A stretch of 64,000 nucleotides of DNA from Flavobacterium restrictum (GCF_007097245.1 NZ_VJZT01000009.1:85410-149409), one strand, 5' to 3'. Counted from the first letter of the stretch, positions 43,782 to 52,603 are shown. Notes: a model not told the origin generated them from the letters alone. A program made the numbers and translations.

Positions 43782-44741
43782 TTATAATGTCACATTTTCA
43801 AAACTATTCAAAAGATCCAAATTCAAAATAGTTTGCGTGTTTTTATAACTTCTTTCGAACATCAATTTAAACTTTGCACCATAAATAATTTCCGAAAATC
43901 GGTAGGAAGTTCTCGTAGCAACAGTAGTACTAAACATATCGTCAAAAGTTTTTAGAATGACGAGAATTTCGCCTTGAATGGTTTCAAAATCTTCGGATGT
44001 AAACAAATAAAAAGGACTCGTTTCGGTAATTGGATGAACTAAAGTCCAACTCAAAACAAGCGAATTGATCTTACTCATTTCTAAATCAAGAATATAGAAT
44101 TTATTGATTAAAACACCATTTTCCTCCACATTCATACCTACGGTTATAGTGACTTCGGCATCGATATAATTGGTGTTTTTAAACGGTGCTAACCGGAACA
44201 TCAATGCTTTTCCGTCTTGATACGGAGCAATAACGGCATTGTGCGAAAATTTCAAATAAACGGTAGGCTTACTAAACCTACCAAAAAACAATCCCGTTGC
44301 AATGGCAAAACTCAACAATCCAATCAAGGCTTCGGCAGAGGAAAGTGCGCTGGTCAAAAAACCAACAGGACTAATATGCCCATAACCAACAGTAGTAAAG
44401 GTTTGCGCACTAAAAAAATAAGCTTCACCAAACTGTACCCATGGGCTATCCGAAGCACTAATTCCGTTGAGATTTTCAATTCCTATGCCATAGTACAAAA
44501 AAGCAAATACAAAATTGATTCCGATATAAAACAAGAAAAGAATACTCAAGAACTTCCAGGTTGGCAGGTCTAGAAGGGTATGATACCAACTAATGCCGTC
44601 CAAGAAACCAATTCCCTTTTTCTTAATATTAGCACTACCATTTTTATTAAAAAAACGTCCCCCATAATTAGACGGATTACCCCCGAAACCGGAGTTCATA
44701 AGTGCTTTTGCTTTAGTATTGATGCGTTTGAATAATGCCAT
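43782..44741 (-). CDS. Inward-rectifier potassium channel, KirBac type
   Basis: 319 aa. The N-terminal slide-helix region (DGISWYHTLLDLPTWKFLSI) is followed by TM1 at about 63-85, a pore helix and the selectivity filter TVGYG at 117-121, then TM2 at about 130-152. The rest is a cytoplasmic immunoglobulin-like Kir domain (FRLAPFKNTNYIDAEVTITVGM). It carries K+ across the inner membrane. It stands alone on the minus strand, 64 bp upstream of the merR gene and not obviously part of its operon. Confidence 0.92.
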   Translation of the reverse strand: MALFKRINTKAKALMNSGFGGNPSNYGGRFFNKNGSANIKKKGIGFLDGISWYHTLLDLPTWKFLSILFLFYIGINFVFAFLYYGIGIENLNGISASDSPWVQFGEAYFFSAQTFTTVGYGHISPVGFLTSALSSAEALIGLLSFAIATGLFFGRFSKPTVYLKFSHNAVIAPYQDGKALMFRLAPFKNTNYIDAEVTITVGMNVEENGVLINKFYILDLEMSKINSLVLSWTLVHPITETSPFYLFTSEDFETIQGEILVILKTFDDMFSTTVATRTSYRFSEIIYGAKFKLMFERSYKNTQTILNLDLLNSFENVTL

Positions 44742-44870
44742 TTTTAGCTTTTATTGGATTGGATTTTGGGCAGTACCACTTTTCTAACATTAGAAAAAAT
44801 AACCTAAAGCCATTTTATTTTTCTCAAATATAAGGATGAAATTACAACTCGCCAAATCAAAGGACTCCAA

Positions 44871-44914
44871 ACAAAAAACCCAACCTTTAAAATGATAAAG
44901 GTTGGGTTTTTCAA
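44871..44914 (-). terminator. Terminator after carB
   Basis: AACCCAACCTTT (44877-44888) and AAAGGTTGGGTT (44897-44908) form a 12-bp stem with T runs on both strands. Confidence 0.85.
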
Positions 44915-44931
44915 TAGTATAATTTCGAGTT

Positions 44932-47787
44932 TTACTTACTCAAATACATTTTTCTACGAGAATACAATTCATAAAACTGATCGTCTTTCAAGTCGTCAAT
45001 AAACAAGATACTCTCTCCGGTTGATTTCATTTCTGGTCCTAAAGCTTTGTTTACATTATGGAATTTGCTGAAAGAGAAAACGGGTTGCTTGATGGCATAT
45101 CCTTTTAATTGTGGGTTAAAAGTAAAATCGGTTACTTTGTTTTCGCCCAACATTACTTTGGTGGCATAATTCACATAAGGCTCGCCATAAGCTTTGGCAA
45201 TAAAAGGCACCGTACGAGAAGCACGTGGATTAGCTTCGATGATATACACAATATCGTCTTTTATCGCAAACTGAATGTTGATTAATCCCACGGTTTTCAA
45301 AGCGACTGCAATTTTATGGGTATGATCTTTAATTTGTTGCATCACAAATTCGCCAAGATTAAACGGTGGCAAAGTAGCATTTGAATCGCCGGAGTGCACA
45401 CCACAAGGTTCAATATGCTCCATGATTCCTATAATATATACATTCCCGTCAGCATCGCAAATAGCATCGGCTTCAGCTTCAATAGCACCATCTAGATAAT
45501 GATCCAAAAGGAGTTTGTTTCCTGGAATTGTTTTCAATAAATTGATAACGTGTTCCTCTAATTCTTGCTTGTTAATCACGATTTTCATACCCTGACCTCC
45601 CAAAACATAGGAAGGACGAATCAATAACGGAAAGTCCAAAGTATCCGCAAGAGCAGAAGCTTCATCGGCTGTTTCGGCAATTCCAAATTGTGGGAAAGGG
45701 ATTTTCAACTCGGTTAACAAATCAGAAAAACGACCTCTATCCTCGGCTAAATCTAGGGCATCAAAACTGGTTCCTAGAATTTTCACCCCATATTTCGATA
45801 ATTTCTCGGCCAATTTAAGTGCGGTTTGCCCGCCCAATTGTACAATTACGCCTTCTGGTTTTTCGTGTTGAATGATGTCGTAAATGTGTTCCCAAAAAAC
45901 GGGTTCAAAATACAATTTATCTGCGGTATCAAAATCAGTAGAAACCGTTTCTGGATTACAGTTAATCATGATGGTTTCATAGCCACACTCTTTGGCGGCA
46001 AGCACTCCATGCACGCAGGAATAATCAAATTCTATCCCTTGTCCAATTCTATTTGGTCCAGAGCCAAGAACTATAATTTTCTTTTTATCGGTTACAATAC
46101 TCTCGTTATCTACATAACGTGTCCCGTCAGCTTTTTCTATTTCAGCTTCAAAAGTGGAGTAGTAATAAGGTGTTTTGGCTTTGAATTCGGCAGCACACGT
46201 ATCCACCAATTTGAACACACGGTTGATATTTTTAACCATACGCAAATCGTGAATTTGACTTTCGAGACACCCAACCATGTGTGCAATTTGTCTGTCGGCA
46301 AACCCTTTTTGCTTGGCTTCAAGTAACAATTCTCTTGGCAAAGTTTCTACTTTATAATTAGAAATTTCTTTTTCTAAAGTATAAAGCTCCTCATATTGTT
46401 TCAAGAACCACATATCGATTTTGGTAATTTCATGAATTCTTGACAACGGAATTCCCATGGCAATAGCATCATAAATTACAAAAACACGATCCCAACTTGC
46501 GAATGTTAGTTTCTCGATAATTTGTTCGTAATTTTTATATCCTTTTCCGTCAGCTCCCAAACCATTTCTTTTGATTTCCAATGATTGCGTGGCTTTGTGC
46601 AAGGCTTCTTGAAACGAACGTCCAATTCCCATAACTTCCCCAACGGATTTCATTTGAAGTCCTAAAGTTCTATCGGCACCTTCAAATTTATCGAAATTCC
46701 AACGTGGTATTTTTACAATCACATAATCCAAAGTGGGTTCGAATAAAGCGGATGTTGATTTAGTAATTTGGTTTTGTAATTCATCTAAATTGTAACCCAA
46801 AGCGAGTTTCGAGGCAATTTTTGCAATAGGATAACCTGTTGCTTTTGATGCCAATGCAGAAGAACGAGACACACGAGGATTGATTTCAATAGCCACAATA
46901 TCCTCTTTTTCGTCAGGCGAAACGGCAAACTGAACGTTACAACCTCCAGCAAAATTCCCGATAGAGCGCATCATCAAGATGGCATAATCTCGCATTTTTT
47001 GGAAAGTCGTGTCAGATAACGTCATCGCTGGTGCAACCGTGATGGAATCGCCAGTATGAATTCCCATGGGATCCATATTTTCGATAGAACAAATGATGAC
47101 TACGTTATCGTTTTTATCACGCAACAACTCCAGTTCATATTCTTTCCAACCCATCAAAGCCTTATCGATCAATACTTCATGAATAGGAGACGCCTCTAAC
47201 CCACGAGTCAAAAGTTCGTCAAAATCTTCTTTTTTATACACAATCGCAGCACCCGTTCCTCCAAGTGTGAACGAAGGACGAATCACGAGTGGAAAACCAA
47301 ATTCCTGTGCAATTTCTTTACCACGCAAGTAGGACGTACATATTTCTGCAGGCGCACTAGGTACGTTTATTTTTTTAAGCAATTGTTTGAACTGCTCTCT
47401 ATCTTCGGTAATATTAATGGCATTGACATCAACACCTATTAGTTTAACACCAAAATCGTTCCAAATTCCTTTTTCATCGGCTTCCAAACAAAGATTCAAA
47501 GCAGTTTGTCCACCCATTGTTGGTAAGACAGCATCAATTTGCGGATGCGCTTTGAGTATTTCAATGATAGATTTGGTCGTTAATGGTTTCAAATAAACAT
47601 GATCGGCCATGGAGGGATCCGTCATGATGGTTGCTGGATTGGAATTGATTAAGATCACTTCAATTCCTTCTTCTCGAATAGAACGAGCGGATTGTGAACC
47701 TGCATAATCAAATTCGCACGCTTGACCAATTACGATTGGCCCTGAACCTATTATTAAAACCGATTTTATGGAGTTGTCTTTTGGCAT
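44932..47787 (-). CDS. carB: Carbamoyl-phosphate synthase large subunit
   Basis: 951 aa. Two homologous ATP-grasp halves are visible. The first has VLIIGSGPIVIGQACEFDYAG, FTLGGTGAAIV and AIEINPRVSRSSALASKATG; the second has IIVLGSGPNRIGQGIEFDYSC, YVLGGQGMKIV and IIEANPRASRTVPFIAKAYG. It makes carbamoyl phosphate for pyrimidine and arginine synthesis with the small subunit CarA, which is not in the window. It is about 120 residues shorter than E. coli CarB (1073), because the C-terminal MGS-like allosteric domain appears reduced or missing after LFIDDLKDDQFYELY. That is common in Bacteroidota but worth noting for UMP/ornithine control. Confidence 0.95.
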   Translation of the reverse strand: MPKDNSIKSVLIIGSGPIVIGQACEFDYAGSQSARSIREEGIEVILINSNPATIMTDPSMADHVYLKPLTTKSIIEILKAHPQIDAVLPTMGGQTALNLCLEADEKGIWNDFGVKLIGVDVNAINITEDREQFKQLLKKINVPSAPAEICTSYLRGKEIAQEFGFPLVIRPSFTLGGTGAAIVYKKEDFDELLTRGLEASPIHEVLIDKALMGWKEYELELLRDKNDNVVIICSIENMDPMGIHTGDSITVAPAMTLSDTTFQKMRDYAILMMRSIGNFAGGCNVQFAVSPDEKEDIVAIEINPRVSRSSALASKATGYPIAKIASKLALGYNLDELQNQITKSTSALFEPTLDYVIVKIPRWNFDKFEGADRTLGLQMKSVGEVMGIGRSFQEALHKATQSLEIKRNGLGADGKGYKNYEQIIEKLTFASWDRVFVIYDAIAMGIPLSRIHEITKIDMWFLKQYEELYTLEKEISNYKVETLPRELLLEAKQKGFADRQIAHMVGCLESQIHDLRMVKNINRVFKLVDTCAAEFKAKTPYYYSTFEAEIEKADGTRYVDNESIVTDKKKIIVLGSGPNRIGQGIEFDYSCVHGVLAAKECGYETIMINCNPETVSTDFDTADKLYFEPVFWEHIYDIIQHEKPEGVIVQLGGQTALKLAEKLSKYGVKILGTSFDALDLAEDRGRFSDLLTELKIPFPQFGIAETADEASALADTLDFPLLIRPSYVLGGQGMKIVINKQELEEHVINLLKTIPGNKLLLDHYLDGAIEAEADAICDADGNVYIIGIMEHIEPCGVHSGDSNATLPPFNLGEFVMQQIKDHTHKIAVALKTVGLINIQFAIKDDIVYIIEANPRASRTVPFIAKAYGEPYVNYATKVMLGENKVTDFTFNPQLKGYAIKQPVFSFSKFHNVNKALGPEMKSTGESILFIDDLKDDQFYELYSRRKMYLSK

Positions 47788-47805
47788 TGTATATGATATT
47801 GTTGT

Positions 47806-48296
47806 TTATTTTTGATTATTTAATGATAGACGCACAAATGCTTTAAATATTTGTGCCTCATAAGGATTTAACTTTGAAATTATTAATGAAACAGGGAATT
47901 TATTATTGTCTTTATCGATTAAATTCTTATCTACTTTAACAAAAGTATCATCATTGTACTCTTGAAACCATTGATCAAATTTCCTTTTTCTAGCTAATTC
48001 TTTTCCGTCAGCGGATTCACATATATAAACAGATATTGCACTGCTTTTTTTGAAATAAAAATCCATAAAAATAGCTACATAGTAGCCCCAATTTTTTTAT
48101 CGTTTGAAGGTAATTTTGAAGTTGGATTGTATTTTAATAAAATCGAAAATTCAAAAGTATTTTCAAGTATTTCGACATTCTTCAATTCAAATAAATACGG
48201 AGTAGGCTTGAAAATAATTTCGTAAATTGCTTCTCCCTTTGTTTCAAAGAAATAACTATTATTTTGACCTCCATCAAAATAAAACTTATACAGCAT
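47806..48296 (-). pseudogene. DUF6169-like gene split by a one-base frameshift
   Basis: Two adjacent frames on the minus strand look like the two halves of one protein. 48296-48075 gives MLYKFYFDGGQNNSYFFETKGE and ends GAT-M-stop. The second, read in its own frame slightly upstream of its ATG, continues VAIFMDFYFKKSSAISVYICESADGKELARKRKFDQWF. Adding one base after ACTAT near 48083 joins them as GATxVAIFMDFYF without loss. Full-length relatives (about 150-160 aa, DUF6169) have this order, including CESADGxxxARKRKFDxWF. Either the gene is inactive or the read has a one-base error. Confidence 0.75.
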
Positions 48297-48450
48297 TTTT
48301 TTTATTTAACTCTTTAAGTTTTTTCCTAACGACTTGAAATTCTTTTGATTTTGCAAAAGCATCGCTTTCTTCAATAGTTTGCTTTTTGATATCCAATAAA
48401 TAACGAATAATTTCGTCAGCACTTCGGTTTTGTGGCTTTAAAACTTCCAT
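48286..48450 (-). CDS. Small charged helical protein upstream of the DUF6169 gene
   Basis: 54 aa, MEVLKPQNRSADEIIRYLLD to KELNKKNAV. Lys/Glu-rich and probably alpha-helical throughout; no family recognised. Its last codons overlap the start of the DUF6169 frame by 11 bp, so the two are translationally coupled. Small partners of this type often precede DUF6169 genes, and a toxin-antitoxin-like or immunity-like pair is possible but unproven. Confidence 0.65.
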   Translation of the reverse strand: MEVLKPQNRSADEIIRYLLDIKKQTIEESDAFAKSKEFQVVRKKLKELNKKNAV

Positions 48451-48493
48451 AAATATCTTTTTTTACAAAGTTACGATTTTAAAAAATTAGTTT

Positions 48494-48526
48494 AAAAAAA
48501 GCCGTTACTAAAAAATAGTAACGGCT
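48494..48526 (-). terminator. Terminator of rpmH
   Basis: GCCGTTACTA and TAGTAACGGC form a 10-bp stem that runs into seven T on the minus strand. Confidence 0.85.
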
Positions 48527-48548
48527 AATATTTTGTTTTATACAAACA

Positions 48549-48710
48549 TTATTTTTTGTGTCTTGGTTCGCAAGATACAGTCAATTTATGTCTTCCTTTA
48601 GCTCTTCTACGCGCAAGAACTTTTCTTCCATTTGCAGAAGCCATTCTGTCCATAAATCCGTGCTTATTTCTTCTTTTTCTTTTCGATGGTTGAAACGTTC
48701 TTTTGCTCAT
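48549..48710 (-). CDS. rpmH: 50S ribosomal protein L34
   Basis: 53 aa. [19 protein letters not shown], then [19 protein letters not shown], is the invariant L34 sequence; the C-terminus [13 protein letters not shown] is the extended Bacteroidota form. It is a small basic protein of the large ribosomal subunit. Its own promoter TATATTTG lies at 48789-48782 on the minus strand and a terminator follows. Confidence 0.97.
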   Translation of the reverse strand: MSKRTFQPSKRKRRNKHGFMDRMASANGRKVLARRRAKGRHKLTVSCEPRHKK

Positions 48711-48781
48711 TGCTTTGTATCTTTAAAATCTTATTTATATGTCTTCTTATTTTGGAATAACCGTTATTCTAAAACCGAGTG

Positions 48782-48789
48782 CAAATATA
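48782..48789 (-). promoter_or_regulatory. -7 promoter element of rpmH
   Basis: TATATTTG on the minus strand matches TAnnTTTG exactly. Confidence 0.65.
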
Positions 48790-48845
48790 CAAAGACTTTT
48801 TTTTCTGGCAAGTAGTTTTATAAAAATATTTTCAAATCCTTTTAC

Positions 48846-48853
48846 TATCTTTG
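48846..48853 (+). promoter_or_regulatory. -7 promoter element of the TPR membrane protein gene
   Basis: TATCTTTG matches TAnnTTTG and lies 23 bp before the start at 48876. Confidence 0.65.
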
Positions 48854-48875
48854 CAATCTAAAAATTACACCTATT

Positions 48876-49391
48876 ATGTTTCACAGAAATATCAAACTAA
48901 TTATCGCTGGACTTATTATAGTTACTGGCATTTGGCAATTTACAGAGAGTAATATTGGAAACGGAATCTTCCTTATTTTATTGAGTGCTATTCCTATTTT
49001 CTTGTACTTTAAAAACGAATTCATCCTATTAGCATTCTTGAAATTGAGAAAACAAGATTTTGAAGGAGCCAAGAAATGGCTTGCATACATCAAAAAACCC
49101 GAAACTGCACTAGTTACAAAGCAACAAGGCTACTTTAATTACTTGCATGGCATTATGCTTTCGCAAACCAATATTAATCAAGCCGAAAAATATTTCAAAA
49201 AAGCAATCGAATTGGGATTGTCTATGGATATGGATTTAGCGGTTGCCAAATTAAATTTAGCCGGTGTAGCCATGTCACGCCGCAGAAAATTAGAAGCGAC
49301 TAATTTATTAAACGAGGCCAAAAAACTAGACAAACAAAATATGCTAGCCGATCAAATAAAGATGATGAAAGAACAAATGAAAAAAATCTAA
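48876..49391 (+). CDS. Membrane-anchored protein with TPR-like repeats
   Basis: 171 aa. Two adjacent transmembrane helices lie at about 7-47 (LIIAGLIIVTGIWQF and GIFLILLSAIPIFLYF). The cytoplasmic part has two to three TPR-like helical pairs (LRKQDFEGAKKWLAYI, YLHGIMLSQTNINQAEKYFKKAIELG, ATNLLNEAKKLDKQN). It may act as a scaffold. No specific function can be given. Promoter and terminator enclose it as a single-gene unit. Confidence 0.8.
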   Translation: MFHRNIKLIIAGLIIVTGIWQFTESNIGNGIFLILLSAIPIFLYFKNEFILLAFLKLRKQDFEGAKKWLAYIKKPETALVTKQQGYFNYLHGIMLSQTNINQAEKYFKKAIELGLSMDMDLAVAKLNLAGVAMSRRRKLEATNLLNEAKKLDKQNMLADQIKMMKEQMKKI

Positions 49392-49415
49392 CATCTTACT
49401 CCCCCTTTTTAACAC

Positions 49416-49445
49416 AAACCATTCGCCAACCGAATGGTTTTTTTA
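49416..49445 (+). terminator. Terminator after the TPR membrane protein gene
   Basis: AAACCATTCG and CGAATGGTTT pair around CCAAC and are followed by T residues. Confidence 0.85.
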
Positions 49446-49550
49446 TATTATCACGTCATTAAACAGAAAAACAAACCGTTAATCGTTAATTTTATAAAAT
49501 AACCTTTTTGTAACCTAAATTTACTAGATAATTTATAAAAATAAAGTATT

Positions 49551-50246
49551 ATGACACGAAAATTACTTTTACTCGCAGTACTACTTTTTATAACTTCTGG
49601 CCAAAGCCAAGAAGCTCCTATCGCCTTTTCGGATGCACTTCACAACAATTTAAAAGCATACAATAAAGCGAGTAATGCCGCTTATGAAAACAAAGATTTT
49701 GCCGAAGGACAACGTTTATTCGATTCATTGGTTCGTTATAAATTGGTAGGAACGCAATTTGACGATTTTACGCTAAAAGGATACCAATCCAAAAAAGTAC
49801 AGCTAAACCAGTTTAAAAAACCAGTATTCATAGTTACTTATGCATCTTGGTGCGTAATCAATAAAGGAGATATCCCCGCATTGAACCAACTCGCAAACGA
49901 ACATAGATCCGACTTACAAGTTATAGTACTTTTTTGGGACGAGAAGTCTGCTCTAAAAAAAATAGCGCCACAATTTAACGATGCCATAAAAATTTGCTAT
50001 GCAAATGAATCCTATGATAATGACTCTCATATTATCGCTACTTTAAAACATACGTTAGGATTTCCTACATCTTATTTTATGGACGAAAATAAAAAAATAG
50101 TCAGCATCAAACGAATATCCAATGATTACCAACCAAAAATGCCTTCAGAAAAAGCACTTTCCATAAGCTATGCGCAATTTAATGGAGTTATAAATGAATC
50201 GTTGTTGAGCAAAAATATCGCCACAAGCACGTTGGCAACTTTTTAA
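49551..50246 (+). CDS. Exported thioredoxin-like (TlpA/AhpC-type) protein with a single active-site cysteine
   Basis: 231 aa. The signal peptide ends ITSGQSQ near residue 20. A thioredoxin fold starts near 80 (VGTQFDDFTLKGYQSKKVQLNQF) and has FIVTYASWCVINKGDIPALNQL near 98-119, then FPTSYFMDENKKIVS near 172-186. The usual WCxxC is WCVIN, so only one cysteine remains. A disulfide reductase mechanism needing two cysteines is unlikely; a one-cysteine redox or purely binding role is possible. Confidence 0.78.
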   Translation: MTRKLLLLAVLLFITSGQSQEAPIAFSDALHNNLKAYNKASNAAYENKDFAEGQRLFDSLVRYKLVGTQFDDFTLKGYQSKKVQLNQFKKPVFIVTYASWCVINKGDIPALNQLANEHRSDLQVIVLFWDEKSALKKIAPQFNDAIKICYANESYDNDSHIIATLKHTLGFPTSYFMDENKKIVSIKRISNDYQPKMPSEKALSISYAQFNGVINESLLSKNIATSTLATF

Positions 50247-50274
50247 ATCAAGATTCAATTTCGTGACAAAACCA

Positions 50275-50302
50275 AGTACTGTAAATCACAGTACTTTTTT
50301 AT
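50275..50302 (+). terminator. Terminator after the thioredoxin-like gene
   Basis: AAGTACTGT and ACAGTACTT form a stem followed by TTTTT. Confidence 0.75.
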
Positions 50303-50395
50303 GAAAATCTACTCCCAACTTTGCTCTTTTGAATTAGCAATTAGTGCTGTGTCTCCTAATTATTTTTTTTATCTTTGAAAAAAATAAAAAACACA

Positions 50396-50896
50396 ATGAG
50401 CAAAAATATCATTCTAACCCATTTAGAAATCGAGCACAAAATAAAACGGATTGCCTACCAAATCTATGAAACATTTGTAGAAGAAGAAGAAATTGTGCTT
50501 GCTGGAATCACTGACAACGGATTTATATTTGCTAAAAAAATTGCACAAGCACTACAAACCATCTCCCCTATCAAAGTAGCTCTTTGCGAAGTATTTGTCA
50601 ACAAAGACCAACCAGAATTAGCGATTCACACCTCTTTACCAAAGGAAGAATACACGAATAAAGGATTGATTCTAGTAGACGATGTATTAAATTCGGGCAC
50701 TATTATGATTTATGCCGTGCGCCATTTCCTAGACGTACCCTTAAAAAAATTCAAAACCGTAGTTCTAGTTGATAGAAATCATAAAAAATACCCTGTAAAA
50801 GCAGATTTTAAAGGAATTTCGCTATCAACATCCTTATTAGAGCATGTCCAAGTAGTTTTTGACGAAAATGGCAACAACTATGCTTATTTAAGCTAG
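50396..50896 (+). CDS. Type I phosphoribosyltransferase (PyrR/Hpt-like)
   Basis: 166 aa from ATG 50396. The TTG seven codons upstream is the end of the promoter element TATCTTTG (50370-50377), so it is not a start. The PRPP-binding motif is GLILVDDVLNSGTIMIYA near 93-110, and AGITDNGFIFAKKIAQAL near 37-54 is the N-terminal loop region. It transfers the phosphoribosyl group of PRPP to a base, or acts as a PyrR-like regulator of pyrimidine genes. It is convergent with aroK and overlaps it by 9 bp at the 3' ends. Confidence 0.85.
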   Translation: MSKNIILTHLEIEHKIKRIAYQIYETFVEEEEIVLAGITDNGFIFAKKIAQALQTISPIKVALCEVFVNKDQPELAIHTSLPKEEYTNKGLILVDDVLNSGTIMIYAVRHFLDVPLKKFKTVVLVDRNHKKYPVKADFKGISLSTSLLEHVQVVFDENGNNYAYLS

Positions 50897-51406
50897 AACA
50901 GCCACAATATCAGCAACTGTTTCCTGAATGGATTTACCATCAACGACCACTTTGTATTGCGCTTGGTTGTAGTAGTAACTTCTATCAAAAAGATGCTTTG
51001 CAATAAATTCTTTCAACTCACCATCACTTTTAGCCGCAATAAGAGGGCGTTTTGATTTATGATGAGCCAATCTCTCAAACAAAGTTTCAATAGACGCTTT
51101 TAGATAAATAGAGACTCTATTTTCGCCTAATAAGAGCTCATGATTATTAGCATAACAAGGAGTTCCACCTCCTAAACCAATAATAAATGCTTCTGGAGAT
51201 TGTAATAATTCTAGAAATAATTCGTGTTCAAGCTTTCTAAAATAAATTTCACCGTGTTTTTCAAAAATAGTTTTAATGTCTAAATTTGTTTTTTCTTCGA
51301 TGTATTTGTCCAAATCAACAAATGGGATTTGAACCTTTTTTGACAAATTAGTGGCGATTGTAGATTTGCCACAACCCATATAACCTAATAATATAATTTT
51401 TTTCAT
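50888..51406 (-). CDS. aroK: Shikimate kinase
   Basis: 172 aa. Walker A is GYMGCGKST near residues 8-16, FVDLDKYIEEKTN near 29-41 has the shikimate-binding aspartate, FRKLEHELF near 56 the arginine, and IIGLGGGTPCY near 75-85 the glycine-rich shikimate loop. The lid has KRPLI. It phosphorylates shikimate on the way to chorismate in the cytoplasm. Confidence 0.95.
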   Translation of the reverse strand: MKKIILLGYMGCGKSTIATNLSKKVQIPFVDLDKYIEEKTNLDIKTIFEKHGEIYFRKLEHELFLELLQSPEAFIIGLGGGTPCYANNHELLLGENRVSIYLKASIETLFERLAHHKSKRPLIAAKSDGELKEFIAKHLFDRSYYYNQAQYKVVVDGKSIQETVADIVAVLA

Positions 51407-51501
51407 TGTAATAAAACCTTACGTATTAAGGCATTGAGAGCGATTGATTAAAAAAGACAAATTTATAATAAAAATGCTTTGAAATTTCAAAAAAAAGTCC
51501 T

Positions 51502-51509
51502 TATATTTG
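51502..51509 (+). promoter_or_regulatory. -7 promoter element of the tRNA genes
   Basis: TATATTTG matches TAnnTTTG and lies 24 bp before tRNA-Lys; it probably drives both tRNAs. Confidence 0.65.
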
Positions 51510-51532
51510 CACCCGCATTCAAGAAACGAAAT

Positions 51533-51605
51533 GACTCGATAGCTCAGTTGGTAGAGCACATCACTTTTAATGATGGGGTCCTGGGTTCGAGCCCCAGTCG
51601 GGTCA
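51533..51605 (+). tRNA. tRNA-Lys(TTT)
   Basis: 73 nt. The acceptor arm GACTCGA pairs with TCGGGTC, the D arm is GCTCAGTTGGTAGAGC, the anticodon loop CTTTTAA gives TTT, and the T arm is CTGGGTTCGAGCCCCAG. CCA is not encoded. Confidence 0.96.
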
Positions 51606-51611
51606 CAAAAT

Positions 51612-51642
51612 AGTAGAGGCGTTGCAATGCAACGTCTCTACT
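51612..51642. repeat. REP-like palindrome between the two tRNA genes
   Basis: GTAGAGGCGTTGCA and TGCAACGTCTCTAC form 14-bp arms with one G-T mismatch and no spacer to speak of. It fills nearly the whole gap between the tRNAs. Confidence 0.75.
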
Positions 51643-51649
51643 TATTTTA

Positions 51650-51732
51650 GGCCACGTGGAGAAACGGTAGACTTGCCAGCTTGAGGGGCTGGTGCTCGCA
51701 AGGGCGTGTGGGTTCAAATCCCACCGTGGTCA
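51650..51732 (+). tRNA. tRNA-Leu(GAG)
   Basis: 83 nt with a variable arm typical of class II tRNA (TGCTCGCAAGGGCGT). The acceptor GGCCACG pairs with CGTGGTC including one G-T pair. The anticodon stem CCAGC/GCTGG encloses TTGAGGG, giving anticodon GAG. The T arm is GTGGGTTCAAATCCCAC. Confidence 0.95.
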
Positions 51733-51741
51733 CATTTATTG

Positions 51742-51796
51742 AAAATGCTTCAAAAATAAGCCCAAAAAACAGGACTTTATTTTGAAGCATTTTTTA
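51742..51796 (+). terminator. Terminator after the tRNA pair
   Basis: AAAATGCTTCAAAAATAAG and CTTTATTTTGAAGCATTTT form a long stem followed by T residues. The following stretch to 52048 has no gene that I can support. Confidence 0.8.
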
Positions 51797-52048
51797 TTTA
51801 AAGTGATTCGTAAATGCGTGAAACGGAGACTTAAATTAAGTATGAATTTTGAATTTATGCTATAAAACAGTAGTTTTTTATTTTTAAAATTTGCTGACTA
51901 AACGATAGCGAAAATTATAAACAAACTGCGGTGGCATTTAAAAACCAATGTCTTGTTACAATCCCTTCTTTTTTTCCATGAAATAAATAACGCTTACCTT
52001 CGTTTGGTTGCTATACAAACTCCTTACTAACTACCCAAACAACTACTC

Positions 52049-52555
52049 ATGAAAAAAGCATTGTTTTTTATCTTATTTAGTATCCCCATTTCAAGTTGGT
52101 GTCAAAATCAAAAAGCAAATGATTACTTCGATCAAGCGATGATAAAAGCCGAATCTGGCAAATCTAAAGAAGCCATTGCCGATTATTCCCGAGCCATTCA
52201 ATTTGACCCTACATTTGCAGTAGCGTACTTAAATAGGGCGCTCGAAAAAATAAAATTAAACGACAGCAAAGGCGCATTGATGGATGTCAATAAAACCATT
52301 ACTATTGATCCTACTATTGCTAACGCTTACACAACAAGAGCTGCCATCAATTACAAAATGCTGGATTATAAAAGTGTCATTGAGGATTGCACCAAAGCTT
52401 TTGCAATGAACCCACGAGATTATATTGCCCTAAATATGCGTGGATTATCCTATTACCACCTCCAAGACAAAAAAAATGCCTGTCTCGATTTTTCTAAAGC
52501 CATACAACTAGGAAGTACTAGTGCCATAAAAAACAAGAAGACGTTTTGTAAATAA
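52049..52555 (+). CDS. Exported TPR-repeat protein
   Basis: 168 aa. A signal peptide (ALFFILFSIPISSWCQ) is followed by four TPR units from about residue 24. Each has the pattern YxxAixdyxxAixxxP: ANDYFDQAMIKAESGKSKEA, AIQFDPTFAVAYLNRALEK, ITIDPTIANAYTTRAAINY and AFAMNPRDYIALNMRGLSY. It is a periplasmic protein-interaction module of unknown partner. A terminator follows. Confidence 0.88.
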   Translation: MKKALFFILFSIPISSWCQNQKANDYFDQAMIKAESGKSKEAIADYSRAIQFDPTFAVAYLNRALEKIKLNDSKGALMDVNKTITIDPTIANAYTTRAAINYKMLDYKSVIEDCTKAFAMNPRDYIALNMRGLSYYHLQDKKNACLDFSKAIQLGSTSAIKNKKTFCK

Positions 52556-52603
52556 TACCAATACTATTTCATAAACCGCATTAGCAAAACTTTCAACTTC
52601 CAA

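Noticed and set aside
45826..46326. 166-aa plus-strand open frame inside carB
   Set aside because: Antisense shadow of carB with no signal, family or codon pattern of its own.
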